In this document: positions 36,262-47,600 of the stretch, one piece after another
Layout of the letters: every line of letters starts with the position of its first letter
Position numbering within the stretch: the first letter of the stretch is position 1
From: Chitinophaga pinensis
Lineage (GTDB): Bacteria > Bacteroidota > Bacteroidia > Chitinophagales > Chitinophagaceae
DNA: 52,664 bases
Reading direction: 5' to 3'
NCBI GenBank assembly: GCA_945865645.1
Contig: CAMBEI010000014.1
Location: 1-52,664, forward strand
The notes under the pieces: model-generated
Told to the model about the DNA's origin: nothing
Seen by the model: only the letters and a program-made list of their open reading frames with translations
Database searches by the model: none
Position numbers and translations under genes: made by a program

Positions 36262-37443
36262 ATGCGCTATCACTCTTATTTAAACTCTGCAAAAACAATA
36301 ATTGAAACTTATAAGGGAGAATTACCCCTTGCCATTTTTATAAAGAAATATTTTGGAGCTAATAAAAAATATGGTGGGCGCGATAGAAAACAAATTGCAA
36401 CACTCTGTTATAATTTTTATCGTCTAGGAAAAGCGGTGCCTCAATTACCTGTTGAAGAAAAAATAATTGCTGCGGCATTTTTAGGCGGGCAGTTAAATAA
36501 TGATTTTTTAAATTTTCATAAACCAGAGTGGAATGAAATAGTTACAAAATCAATTTCAGAAAAAATAATAATATTATGTTTTATTTTTCAGCAAATTTTC
36601 CCATGGCAGAGCGAATTAAGTGCTGGCGTTGATTTTGAACTTTTTTGTAATTCATTTTTTATTCAACCCGATTTGTTTTTACGAATAAGGCCTGGTAAAA
36701 AAGGCAAGGTTATAAAAAAAATACAAGAGACAGATATACTTTTTGAAATGTTAACTCATGATTGTATTGCACTTCCAAATTCTACTAAACTAGATACCCT
36801 GCTCGAAATAGATAAGGACGTAATTATTCAGGACTTCAATTCGCAGCAGGTACTCAATTATCTAAAAGATACAGTAATAAATATCCAGCATACACTTTCC
36901 ATTTGGGATTGCTGTGCTGCTAGTGGTGGCAAATCAATTTTAGCCTACGATATTTTAAACGGGCAAATAGAATTAATGGTTTCTGATATTAGACAAAGCA
37001 TTTTAGCTAATCTTGCAAAAAGATTTGACACTGCTGGTATTAAAAATTATACATCTTTTGTTACAGATTTATCTATTAATCTTGCCCAAGATGAAGTGCA
37101 TACTCAATTGCCCATTGTTGATTTTCAATTAATTATATGCGATGCACCTTGTACTGGTAGCGGAACCTGGAGCCGAACACCAGAACAGTTATATTATTTT
37201 AAACAGAAAACAATTGATATTTATGCAGAGATGCAAAAAAAAATTATTTCAAACGTAATTCCAAAATTGCAAAAAAATGGCGAACTCATTTATATTACCT
37301 GTTCTGTTTTTAAAAAAGAAAATGAAAACATCGTAGACTTCATCAAAGAGAAATTTGGTCTACAATTATTGCAGATGGAATTATTAAAAGGGTATACTAA
37401 AAAAGCAGACACTATGTTTATTGCAATTTTTAAGAAGAATTAA
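36262..37443 (+). CDS. RsmB/NOP2-type RNA cytosine-C5 methyltransferase
   Basis: 393-residue SAM-dependent methyltransferase. The N-terminal part resembles the NusB-like RNA-binding domain (GGRDRKQIATLCYNFYRLGK). SAM-binding motif WDCCAASGGKS at 215-225, SDIRQSIL, motif IV CDAPCTGSGTWSRTPEQ with Cys297, and YITCSVFKKENE with Cys347; the two cysteines serve in m5C catalysis and product release. RNA target probably 16S rRNA, but other tRNA or rRNA targets cannot be excluded. Follows odhB by 59 nt; its stop is 3 nt from that of the convergent peptidase. Confidence 0.9.
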   Translation: MRYHSYLNSAKTIIETYKGELPLAIFIKKYFGANKKYGGRDRKQIATLCYNFYRLGKAVPQLPVEEKIIAAAFLGGQLNNDFLNFHKPEWNEIVTKSISEKIIILCFIFQQIFPWQSELSAGVDFELFCNSFFIQPDLFLRIRPGKKGKVIKKIQETDILFEMLTHDCIALPNSTKLDTLLEIDKDVIIQDFNSQQVLNYLKDTVINIQHTLSIWDCCAASGGKSILAYDILNGQIELMVSDIRQSILANLAKRFDTAGIKNYTSFVTDLSINLAQDEVHTQLPIVDFQLIICDAPCTGSGTWSRTPEQLYYFKQKTIDIYAEMQKKIISNVIPKLQKNGELIYITCSVFKKENENIVDFIKEKFGLQLLQMELLKGYTKKADTMFIAIFKKN

Positions 37444-37446
37444 TTT

Positions 37447-39861
37447 TTATTGATGCATTATTTTTTTTACTACTTCTTTTTTGTCATTTAAAAGCACGGT
37501 TACAAAATAAATGCCAGCACTCATTTTTTTCATAGAAATGCTGTAGGTGTTATGGCCAACAGCCTGTTGCTTGCTTAAGCTATAAACAATTTGTCCCGCT
37601 GAATTATGTATTAGAATATCTACTTTTATAGCTAGAGCTCTAACTACCAAGACCGAAAGATTATCTTTAACAGGATTTGGCTTAACAGTAATTTGTTCAG
37701 GTAGCGCAAAAATACATATTTGCTGATCGTTGGTAATGGTTGCTAGTGCCGTATCAACACATGCAAAATTGTTTGTAGCAATTAATTGGTAAACACCTGC
37801 GGCAGAAATAGCGGCTGGGTTTATAACGGCTGTGCCTCCAATCTTCCAAGATGTAGTTAATCCTGTTGTGGTGAATATAGTATTTAAATTAAATAGGCTA
37901 TCTCTACATTTTACAAATGTCCGATCGACACCTAAATTAGGACTAGGATTGATAATCACATTTACGGTAGCAGTATCAGCACAACCACTATTATTAATCG
38001 CTATTAATTGATAAAGTCCTGAATTAGTAATAGCTAAGGGATTTGTAACGGTATTACCACCCAATGTCCAGTTTGTAGTTAACCCTGTTGCAATAAATTG
38101 CGTAGTAAGATTAATTGCATAGCCACTACAAATACTTGCAGATTTATCTGCTCCTAAATTTGGTCTTGGTGTAAAATTAATCGTAATTGAATCCAAATAA
38201 AAACTGGTATCAGCTGCAATATTCATTTTAAAACGATACTTAATACCCGTTGTTGGAAAACTACGAAGATCATCAGGATAAGAAAAATTGCGAGATACAA
38301 ATGCGCCAGCAGATGTTTGGGTGTTAATAGTTGTATAACCAGCATCAGCCGGTAATTTTCTTTCTACTACAATACTGATAACCGAGTCTGTTTTGGCTGT
38401 CCATTGTAAGTTAACACTGCAATTAGTTACAGTTGATTGTTGTATATATAATTGTTTTATTAAACGAACAAAGGCCTTTTTCATATCCGGTATTCCATAT
38501 CCCACTCTATTATCTGGATTGGCGGCTCTTGTGGCCGATTGTTGCATTGCACTAATAATGCCCATATTATTAATTTCTGGAAAAGCCTGCCATAAACAAG
38601 TTGTTAGTCCAGCCATATTAGGGCATGCAAAAGAAGTTCCGCTACCAAATGTTGGTTGCCCGGTAGATGGATTAGCAATAACTGCACTAACACCCACTGC
38701 TGATACAGATGGTTTTATTTGTCCATCGCTGCTAGGCCCATAACTACTAAAACTACCCACAACACCCGATGTGCTAACTGCTCCAACAGCTATTGCACTG
38801 TCGGCATCAGAAGGTGTAATTAGATAATGCCAAGATGACCCGCCTTCGTTACCAGCCGCAAAAACACAGAGTATTCCTTTTTTTGCAGCCATATCCGCCC
38901 CTCTTGCACTCAAGGTTGTATTGCCATCCATATTGGCATAGGTGTAATTGAAAATTGCATTATCAAAAGTAAAATATCCCAAAGAAGTGGAAGAAATATC
39001 TACACCTAAACTATCTGCTCTTTCTATACCAGCTATCCAGTTTTGTTCTTCAATTGGATATTCAGAATTTACATCTTCTGTTCTGTATAAATAAAAAGAA
39101 GTTTTAGGTGCAGTGCCAATAAAAATGCTAGGCATATTAGCAGCAATAGTACTAAGACAATTCATGCCATGCGCATTATCTTCATCAACACTTGCATTAC
39201 CAACAACAAAATCCCAGGTGCCTAATACCTGACCGTTATTACGAATACTATCAAAGGTTGGTAGCGTTAAATAATGATAAAATCCTGCATCCAAAACAGC
39301 CATTTGCATACCCTGTCCTCTAAATCCTCTGTTGTGTAAAAATTCTCCATTGTGCAGGTGTACTTGACCAAAACTTTGTCCATAATTATAATAATCGGCA
39401 GTATTAATAACAGAATTTTCTGTATTTGGGTTATCGCTATATTGAACATCTAATTTTTTATTAACCGGCACATCAATTATATTATTTCTTGCTGCAATTG
39501 GCGCACTGCTAATTACAAATGGAAAGCTATTTATTTTTGCTAAAGCAGCCGCATCAGTAGTTTGTATTGCTACTTGATTTAGCCATTTGGAACTATTAAG
39601 AATGATAACAGCACCAGCTAAGCGGATACTGTCGATATACCTGGGCGTAATGGGTAAATCGGTTGAGTCTATGGGAATATTATACCTAGTCCGTCGCTGT
39701 ATAGAACGAGCTGTAAGATACGCAGTGGGGTTGCTGATAAAAAAAGGATTTGTGCCTTTATCTTTAAGACGCACAATATATTTTGAAAATTGGGCATAGC
39801 TGTGGGCTTCCACAATAAATAATGCAATAAAAAATAAGAGCACTATTTTTTTATTTTTCAT
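37447..39861 (-). CDS. Secreted subtilisin-like peptidase with T9SS type A tail
   Basis: 804-residue extracellular serine peptidase of family S8. Signal peptide 1-23, an N-terminal region (24-180) that may be a propeptide, then the catalytic domain: Asp191 (MAVLDAGF), His231 (DNAHGMN), oxyanion Asn338 (AAGNEG), Ser410 (GTSFACPNMAG). A beta-rich domain (about 480-563), two tandem Ig-like repeats (567-640 and 641-711), and a C-terminal type A sorting domain (from about 723, VKPNPVKDNLSV to SAGIYFVTVLLNDKKEVVKK) follow. Exported by Sec, then by the type IX system whose translocon gene sprA is 1.8 kb away. Confidence 0.93.
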   Translation of the reverse strand: MKNKKIVLLFFIALFIVEAHSYAQFSKYIVRLKDKGTNPFFISNPTAYLTARSIQRRTRYNIPIDSTDLPITPRYIDSIRLAGAVIILNSSKWLNQVAIQTTDAAALAKINSFPFVISSAPIAARNNIIDVPVNKKLDVQYSDNPNTENSVINTADYYNYGQSFGQVHLHNGEFLHNRGFRGQGMQMAVLDAGFYHYLTLPTFDSIRNNGQVLGTWDFVVGNASVDEDNAHGMNCLSTIAANMPSIFIGTAPKTSFYLYRTEDVNSEYPIEEQNWIAGIERADSLGVDISSTSLGYFTFDNAIFNYTYANMDGNTTLSARGADMAAKKGILCVFAAGNEGGSSWHYLITPSDADSAIAVGAVSTSGVVGSFSSYGPSSDGQIKPSVSAVGVSAVIANPSTGQPTFGSGTSFACPNMAGLTTCLWQAFPEINNMGIISAMQQSATRAANPDNRVGYGIPDMKKAFVRLIKQLYIQQSTVTNCSVNLQWTAKTDSVISIVVERKLPADAGYTTINTQTSAGAFVSRNFSYPDDLRSFPTTGIKYRFKMNIAADTSFYLDSITINFTPRPNLGADKSASICSGYAINLTTQFIATGLTTNWTLGGNTVTNPLAITNSGLYQLIAINNSGCADTATVNVIINPSPNLGVDRTFVKCRDSLFNLNTIFTTTGLTTSWKIGGTAVINPAAISAAGVYQLIATNNFACVDTALATITNDQQICIFALPEQITVKPNPVKDNLSVLVVRALAIKVDILIHNSAGQIVYSLSKQQAVGHNTYSISMKKMSAGIYFVTVLLNDKKEVVKKIMHQ
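37729..38163 (-). repeat. Two tandem Ig-like repeats in the S8 peptidase
   Basis: Residues 567-640 and 641-711 share PNLG(A/V)D, a Cys near position 11, TTGLTT(N/S)W, GG(N/T), NP(L/A)AI, G(L/V)YQLIA, and a second Cys near (S/F)(G/A)C(A/V)DTA. The pattern suggests an internal duplication, each unit with a possible disulfide. Confidence 0.8.
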
Positions 39862-39925
39862 AAAATTTTAATTTAGATATTTTTTTTTAAAGAACTTACT
39901 TTTAAACTACAAAACAACTTTTTAA

Positions 39926-40921
39926 TTAACTATTGTACGCCCACTTTACCCAAGTAGCTCCCCAGGTAAAACCTCCACCAAAAGCAGCTAGTATTATATT
40001 GTCGCCTTTTTTTAATTGCTTTTCCCAGTCCCATAAGCATAAAGGTAAAGTAGCTGCAGTAGTATTGCCGTATTTTTGAATATTAATCATTACTTTTTCT
40101 TTTGGTAGTCCCATTCGGTTGGCAGTAGCATCAATAATACGAAGGTTGGCCTGGTGCGGCACTAACCATGATATATCTTCGGCGGTTAAATTGTTTCGTT
40201 GCATTAATTCAAAACTTACATCAGCCATGCCTTTTACAGCAAATTTAAAAACAGGCTGCCCCTCTTGATAAACAAAATGCTCTTTTGCTAAAACCGTTTC
40301 CACGCTAGATGGTTTTACGGAGCCTCCAGATTTCATATGAAGATATTTACTTCCACTACCATCACTTTTTAATAAACTATCTAAAATACCAACTTGTTCA
40401 ATAACGGCTTCTATTAAAACCGCTCCAGCGCCATCGCCAAAAATAATACAGGTGGTACGGTCGCTATAGTCAACAATACTACTCATTTTATCTACTCCAA
40501 CAATAACTACTTTTTTATACCTGCCGCTTTCAATAAAGGCAGTTCCTGTGGTAAGGGCAAACAAAAATCCCGAGCAGGCGGCCATAATATCAAAACTGAA
40601 TGCATTTGTAGCACCAATCTTATCGCAAATAATATTTCCTGTGGCAGGAAAAACCATGTCTGGAGTAACTGTTGCGCAAATTAAACAATCTATTTCTTCG
40701 GGGCTTATGCCTCTTTTTTTACACAGTTCTAAAACGGCCGGTACAGCTAAATCACTGCTTCCTTTTCCTTCTCCCTTTAAAATTCGCCGCTCCAATATAC
40801 CTGTTCTGCTTCGTATCCACTCATCATTGGTATCTACCATTTTTTCCAACTCGGCATTTGTTAACTTATAATCCGGAACATAACCACCTACAGCCGTAAT
40901 AGCAGCATTTATTTTTTGCAT
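39926..40921 (-). CDS. fabH: 3-oxoacyl-ACP synthase III (KAS III)
   Basis: Condenses an acyl-CoA primer with malonyl-ACP to start fatty acid synthesis. 331 residues, thiolase fold. Catalytic triad Cys116 ([10 protein letters not shown]), His256 (VPHQANLRI) and Asn286 ([11 protein letters not shown]); GxGAGA-type [11 protein letters not shown] near 162-172 and the C-terminal [11 protein letters not shown]. Stands alone, divergent from ruvA. Preference for branched or straight primers, a variable property in Bacteroidota, cannot be read here. Confidence 0.95.
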   Translation of the reverse strand: MQKINAAITAVGGYVPDYKLTNAELEKMVDTNDEWIRSRTGILERRILKGEGKGSSDLAVPAVLELCKKRGISPEEIDCLICATVTPDMVFPATGNIICDKIGATNAFSFDIMAACSGFLFALTTGTAFIESGRYKKVVIVGVDKMSSIVDYSDRTTCIIFGDGAGAVLIEAVIEQVGILDSLLKSDGSGSKYLHMKSGGSVKPSSVETVLAKEHFVYQEGQPVFKFAVKGMADVSFELMQRNNLTAEDISWLVPHQANLRIIDATANRMGLPKEKVMINIQKYGNTTAATLPLCLWDWEKQLKKGDNIILAAFGGGFTWGATWVKWAYNS

Positions 40922-40986
40922 GAATTTCTCTATTTAACTTAGTATTTTTAATTAATAATTAACCATAAAAATACAGAAAAAACCTA

Positions 40987-41031
40987 ACTTGTATTTTAAC
41001 AAGTATAGCTAATAAAAATTCCTTATTTTCG
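40987..41031 (+). promoter_or_regulatory. Palindrome and -7-like element ahead of ruvA-sprA
   Basis: ACTTGT (40987-40992) and ACAAGT (40999-41004) form a 6-bp inverted repeat between the divergent fabH and ruvA genes. TATTTTCG at 41024-41031 differs from TAnnTTTG at one base and would start transcription about 14 nt before the ruvA ATG. Confidence 0.3.
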
Positions 41032-41051
41032 CAAACGATCTTTTATCAATT

Positions 41052-41636
41052 ATGTATGCATATTTACAAGGAAAATTTACGTATAAAAGCCCCGCACAGG
41101 TTTATGTTGATGTTAATGGGGTTGGTTACGAAGTAAATATCAGCCTTAATACGTATTCGCATATACAAAATCTAGAGCAGGGAAAGCTTTTTACTCATCT
41201 TCAGGTTAAGGAAGACGCGCATGTTTTATTCGGTTTTTTTGATAAACAGGAAAAAGATATGTTTCTTCTTTTAACTGGCGTTTCGGGAGTAGGGTCTTCT
41301 ACAGCGAGGATGATGTTATCTTCCCTTAGGCCCGAAGAAGTTAGCTTAGCAATTATGCAAAGCAATATTAAGCTTTTAGAAAGTATAAAAGGAATAGGAA
41401 AAAAGACTGCCGAAAGGCTAGTTTTGGAATTAAAAGATAAAATAGGTAAAAATTTATTGGACGCAAATCTTTCTTTTCCTACAGGTAATAGGTTAGAACA
41501 GGATGCCTTAAACGCTTTAACTGCTCTTGGAATTTCTAGATCACAAGCAGAAAATGCAATCCAAAAAATTATCCGTACCGAACCATCTGTATCGCAATTA
41601 GAAGAATTAATTAAAAAAGCCCTTAAAGCCATTTGA
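41052..41636 (+). CDS. ruvA: Holliday junction branch migration protein RuvA
   Basis: Binds four-way DNA junctions and loads the RuvB helicase during recombination repair. 194 residues: OB-fold domain (1-64, MYAYLQGKFTYKSPAQVYVD), two helix-hairpin-helix motifs (about 72-88, LTGVSGVGSSTARMML; 107-125, LESIKGIGKKTAERLVLEL), a linker, and domain III (about 148-194) that contacts RuvB. sprA follows at once; ruvA next to sprA is known from other Bacteroidota. Confidence 0.96.
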   Translation: MYAYLQGKFTYKSPAQVYVDVNGVGYEVNISLNTYSHIQNLEQGKLFTHLQVKEDAHVLFGFFDKQEKDMFLLLTGVSGVGSSTARMMLSSLRPEEVSLAIMQSNIKLLESIKGIGKKTAERLVLELKDKIGKNLLDANLSFPTGNRLEQDALNALTALGISRSQAENAIQKIIRTEPSVSQLEELIKKALKAI

Positions 41637-41664
41637 AAGAACTCTACTTTAATTGAATTACTGG

Positions 41665-44600
41665 ATGTCGTTTATTAGTATAAAAATCTCAGGTGTGATT
41701 GGATGTGCTGTATTAGCGCTTGCGCTACTAACAATACAAACTAATACCTTAAAAGCAAATCCCCATGACCTCAATATATTAATTATTGTGGGTGACACCA
41801 GCATACCTAATTATGGAGATAGTTTGCATTATCCCATTCAAGATAGAAGAGGAGATTTTTTTTCTAGCAATAATAGAAGAACGCTTGATCTGAAAAGTCC
41901 TTCCAATATTAAAGATTCGGTGGTCTATGATCCTAAAACACGCCGCTATGTTGTTTACGAAAAAATAGGTAGTAAATACTATCGTACAGCCACTACCTAT
42001 GCTTTTGAAGAATACTGGCAAATACGCGGTCGGCAATCGGAAGTTGAATATTTTCAAAAACGCTCAAACTTAATGAGCATCTTAAATAGAGGCAGAGTAA
42101 AACCAAAATTATCTTTATACGATAATTTGTTTAATCGCCTTTTTGGTAATGGTAAAATAAATATTACCCCTCAGGGTAATGTAGATTTAACTGCAGGTTA
42201 TCAAGGGCAAAATATTAAAAACCCAACCCTACCAGAAAGAGCCAGAAAGAACGGAGGTTTTGATTTTGATATGAATGCCCAGGTAAATGTAAATGCAGAC
42301 ATAGGAGGTAAACTTAAATTTCCCATTAACTATAATACCCTAGCCAATTTTGGTCAGGATAATCAACTAAAACTTGATTATACCGGACTAGATGATGAGA
42401 TTGTAAAACGCTTTGAACTGGGTAATGTTTCATTCCCTTCTCGCAGTACATTAATACCCGGTGCACAGCAACTATTTGGCGTTAAAACAACATTGCAATT
42501 TGGCAAATTGTTTGTAACTGGTGTTATTGCTAATCAAAAATCACAACGTCAATCTGCTAACCTTTCTGGAGGTACCGCATCTCAATTATTTGAATTAAAA
42601 GCAGATGAATATGAAGAAAACAGACATTTTTTATTAGCCCAATATTTTAAGCAGAACTATAATAAGGTAATGAGCAAACTACCAGCCATTACTGCCCCAA
42701 TACAAATATTAAGAATGGAAGTGTGGGTTACTAATAAAAATGGAACCACAACAGAAACCCGTGACGTAGTAGGGTTGGCTAATCTCGGCGAAACTGGCAG
42801 CTTACCCTCTCCAATTCCAACCAATGGGTCTAATACATTGTATTCAAATGTTATTTCCAATCCAAGTAATAGAAATCCTTCTGCCGTTTTTAATAATTTA
42901 ATTGCACTGGGGTTACAACCTGTACAAGACTTTGAAAAAACATTTGCTCGAAAACTCGATTCAACCCAATATTTATTTAACCGTCAAATAGGGTTTATCT
43001 CGCTAAGTCAACCCCTGCAAACTGACGAAGTACTTGCAGTTGCGTATCAATATTCTTATAATGGAAAAATATTTCAGGTGGGTGAATTTTCGCAAGATTT
43101 ACCACCAGATAGTACACAAGCTACACAACGAATACTTTTTTTAAAATTATTAAAAGCTACATCTCAACGACCCGTTTTACCCATTTGGAATTTGATGATG
43201 AAGAACGTTTATGCGATAGGGTATGGTACTTTAACCCCTACCGATTTTAAATTAGATGTATTGTATCAGGAACCTGGTTTGGGATGGAAACGCTATGTTC
43301 CTTTTGGAGATAAAAATGAGGGGACTCCAATCATTTCATTAATTAACCTAGATAGATTAAATAATCAGCTTGATCCACAACCCGATGGGGTATTTGATTA
43401 TGTAGAAGGATTTACAGTATACTCGCAATACAGCCGCGTTATGTTTCCTGTATTAGAACCTTTTGGACGAGATTTGGCAGCAGGCATTTATACCAACCCG
43501 GCACTGCCTGCAATAAAAGATAGTTTATATTATGCACTTTACGATTCTATTAAAGCGGTAGCTCAACAGTTTCCTAACCTAAATAGATTTGTTTTAAAAG
43601 GTTCAGCAAAAATATCAGGATCTGCCGATATCAGCATTGGCTATAATATTCCACGGGGTTCTGTAAGTGTATCAGCAGGTGGAAGGGTATTAATTGAAGG
43701 TATTGATTATGACATTAATTATGATTTAGGAACTATAAAAATAACCAATTCAGCTATTATTAATTCAGGCATACCCGTACAAGTGAATTACGAAAACAAT
43801 GCTTCATTTGGATTACAACAAAGAAGCTATATGGCTATGCGATGGGACTATATGGCCAAAAATACAGTCAAAGAACAACTGTCAATTGGAGGTACTATTG
43901 TACGCCTAAGCGAAAGGCCTTTCTTTAGTAAAGTAAGTTATGATAATAATAATGCTGGAGGCACTAATGAGCCTATCCGAAATTCAATGTACGGCCTTGA
44001 TGTAAATTATAAAAAGAGTATTCAACGCTTAACTAAAATTTTAGATAAACTCCCTTTTTATAAAACAATATCCCCATCTACCATTAATGTATTTGCCGAA
44101 GGCGCATTTTTAAAACCCGGCCATGCACCACAGATAGGGAAGGGTTCAAAAGGGATAATTAATATTGATGACTTTGATGGTACCCAGTCTGGTTACGACT
44201 TGCGTTTTCCAATAATCAGTTGGGCATTAGCATCTGCTCCATTTAAAGCAACTGATAAAGCAGGTAATGTCATTTTTCCCGAAGCTCAATTAAATGATGA
44301 TATTAATTATGGGAAAAATAGGGCAAAAATTGCCTGGTATCAGATAGAACCTACTTTACAGCAATATAAGGGATCTAATAACCCGTTCTCAAATGATCGT
44401 GCTGAATTAAGCGACCCACGGGTAAGACAAGTATATCAACGAGAAATTTTTCCTCAAAGAACAACCGGATTTGGGGAAAGCTTACTTACTACATTTGATC
44501 TAGCTTATTTTCCTACAGATAAAGGTCCATATAATTACGATAATAGCTTGGCCAGTGTATCTACTAACGGCAAACTATTAAATCCAAAAACACGCTGGGG

Positions 44601-47600
44601 TGGCTTAATGCGTAGTATTGATCAGCCCGATTTTGAAACAGCCAATATTGAATTTATTGAATTTTGGCTGCAAGATCCATTTATTGATTATGCTCCTAGA
44701 ACACCCAATGCCAGCAGCTCTGGAGGTGGAAAATTATATTTTAATCTGGGCAATATTTCTGAAGATATTTTAAAAGATGGAAAACGCTTTTACGAAAATG
44801 GGTTACCAACTCCTAATGCGCCGTCGCCAGTGGATAATTCTAGCTGGGGTAGGGTACCTGTTAATCCGGTACAGGTTACTAATGCTTTCAGCAATGACCC
44901 CAACGATAGAAAATATCAGGATCTTGGTTTTGATGGATTAGATGATACCGCCGAAGTAACAAAGCGATCGGCTTATTTAAGTCAGCTGGCTGCTAATTTT
45001 GGAATAGGCTCAGCCATTTATCAGCGAGCTTTGTTGGATCCATCTAATGATAATTATCACTATTATCGTGGCGATGATCTTGATCAACAAGGCCTTGGTA
45101 TTTTAGCTAGGTATAAAAGATTTAATAATCCCGAGGGTAACTCTCCTGTTGCAAGTACAGGATCTACCTATTCTTCAGCAGCCACTTTATACCCCGATGC
45201 CGAAGACCTTAACCGTGATAATACCTTAAATCAAACGGAAGAATATTTTCAATATATAGTTGATATTAAACCACCCAATCAGCCCGAAATGGCAATTGGT
45301 ACTAATTTTATTGTTGATAAAAAATCGGCAAACGTAAATCTAGCTAATGGAAGTTCGCGTAATGAAACTTGGTATCAGTTTCGTATTCCAATTGGTCAAT
45401 ACAATAAAAAAATTGGTAACATTCCCGATTTTAAATCTATTCGATTTATACGGATGTTCATGACAGATTTTCAGGATAGCGTTGTCATGCGATTTGGCGA
45501 GCTTCAGTTTACTAGAAATGTTTGGCGAAAATTCAATTATAAAATTGATACTTCCGGTATATACACCCAATTATTAGCCAGTGCAACTACCTTTAATCAG
45601 AGTGCAGTTAATATTGAAGAAAATGATAAACGCACACCTTTGCCTTATCGTACACCAACCGAAATTGAAAGGGTTCAAACATTAAGTAATAATGGCGTAA
45701 ACCTGTTACAAAATGAACAATCTTTAAGTTTGCAGTTTTGCAATCTAGCAAAAAATGATGCCAGGGCTGTACAACAAACATTCGCCAACAGAGACTTGCG
45801 CCAATTTCGTAAGATGCAAATGTATATTCATGCAGAAAAAAAATTAACAGGTTCAGCACTTGCAGATAAAGACTTAACTGCTGTATTTCGTATGGGTACC
45901 GATTTTGTAAATAATTATTATGAAATACGAATACCTTTAAATTTAACACCTCTAACTGCAGGTGCTACATTTGATCCTAATTCGATAAAATACAACGATA
46001 CTTTATGGATTCCATCTAATTCACTTGATGTAGATTTACAAACATTAGTGAAATTAAAAGAAGCAAGAAATAATGATTTTGGCGCATCACCTGCTGTTAT
46101 TTATCGTCAACTACAAACTAGCGGTCACTTGTTTTCTGTACTGGGCAATCCTAACCTTGCAGAAATAAGAGGCATATTAATTGGTGTTGAAAATACAAAG
46201 GCAATAGGTTCTGCTTGTGCCGAAGTGTGGGTGAATGAACTTCGCCTTTCTTCTATTGATGAAAAAGGCGGATGGGCTGCATTAGGGAGAATAGATCTAA
46301 ACCTGGCCGACTTAGGTACCATTTCACTTTCAGGTAATACACATAGCAGCGGATTTGGTACACTTGAGCAAAGAGTGAATGATCGGTTTAGAGATAATTT
46401 TTATCAGGTAGATCTATCATCTAATCTTGAATTAGGTAAACTTTTGCCGCCAAAAGCAGCATTGTCCATTCCTGTATTTGCCAGTTATCAGCAATCTGTT
46501 AGTACACCTGAGTACGATCCATACGACATGGATATAAAATTAAAAGATAAATTAGAAACTGCTTCAGGTGATGCTAAAGATTCTATTAAAAATATTGCAT
46601 TAGACTTTACATCAACCACAACGGTAAACTTTACCAATGTGCGAAAAAACAAAACAAGTACCAAGGCGTCAAAAATTTATGATATTTCTAATTTCGATAT
46701 CAGTTATTCATACCTTAAAATTAAAAATCATACACCTTTAATTGAAGGCAATCAAATTACCCGGCATCGCTATGGATTAGGTTATAGTTTTGCGCCACAG
46801 TCAAAATATATAGAGCCTTTTAAAAAAATAAAATTCTTTCGAAAATATAAAACAAATTGGTTTGACCTCATAAAGGATTTCAATTTTAATTTAGTGCCAT
46901 CTCAATTAAGCTTTAGAGCAGATGTTAATCGCCAGTTTGGAGCTATCAGACCAAGAAGTATTGGTACGTCAAAATATAAGATTCCAGAAACTTATGATAA
47001 GTATTATACCTTCCAGCGTAATTATATTTTACGCTGGAATTTAACAAAAAGTATAAATTTTGATTTTACAGCTATTAATAATTCTAGAATAGATGAGCCA
47101 GATGGCCGACTAAATACAGGAGCTAAAAAAGATACCGTTTGGAAAAATTTATTAAAAGGTGGCCGCAATACAAACTATAATCACTCGGCTAATTTTACCT
47201 ATACTTTGCCCACTGTTAAATTTCCCTTGGTAGATTGGACAACAGTTAATATTCGTTATCAAGCAACTTACAATTGGATAGGGGCATCACGCTTGGCAGT
47301 AGAACTGGGTAATATTATAGAAAATGGCTTACAAAGTGAAGCTACAGCACAGCTCGACTTTAATAGACTATACCAAAAATCAAAATGGTTAAGACAATTA
47401 GAAGTGCCCAGTAATAAAGACGATCAAGAAAAATGGAGGGCCAGAATTACAAGATATAAAGATACCCTTGTAAAAAAGAATGGAAGAAAAGTAATTAAGA
47501 AACATCGAAAAGTCGATCAGTCTGCAATGCCTTATGTAAGCCCCGGATTTCAATTTTTTGGCAAATTAGCAACTAGTTTAAAGCAGGCTAGTTTTTCTAT

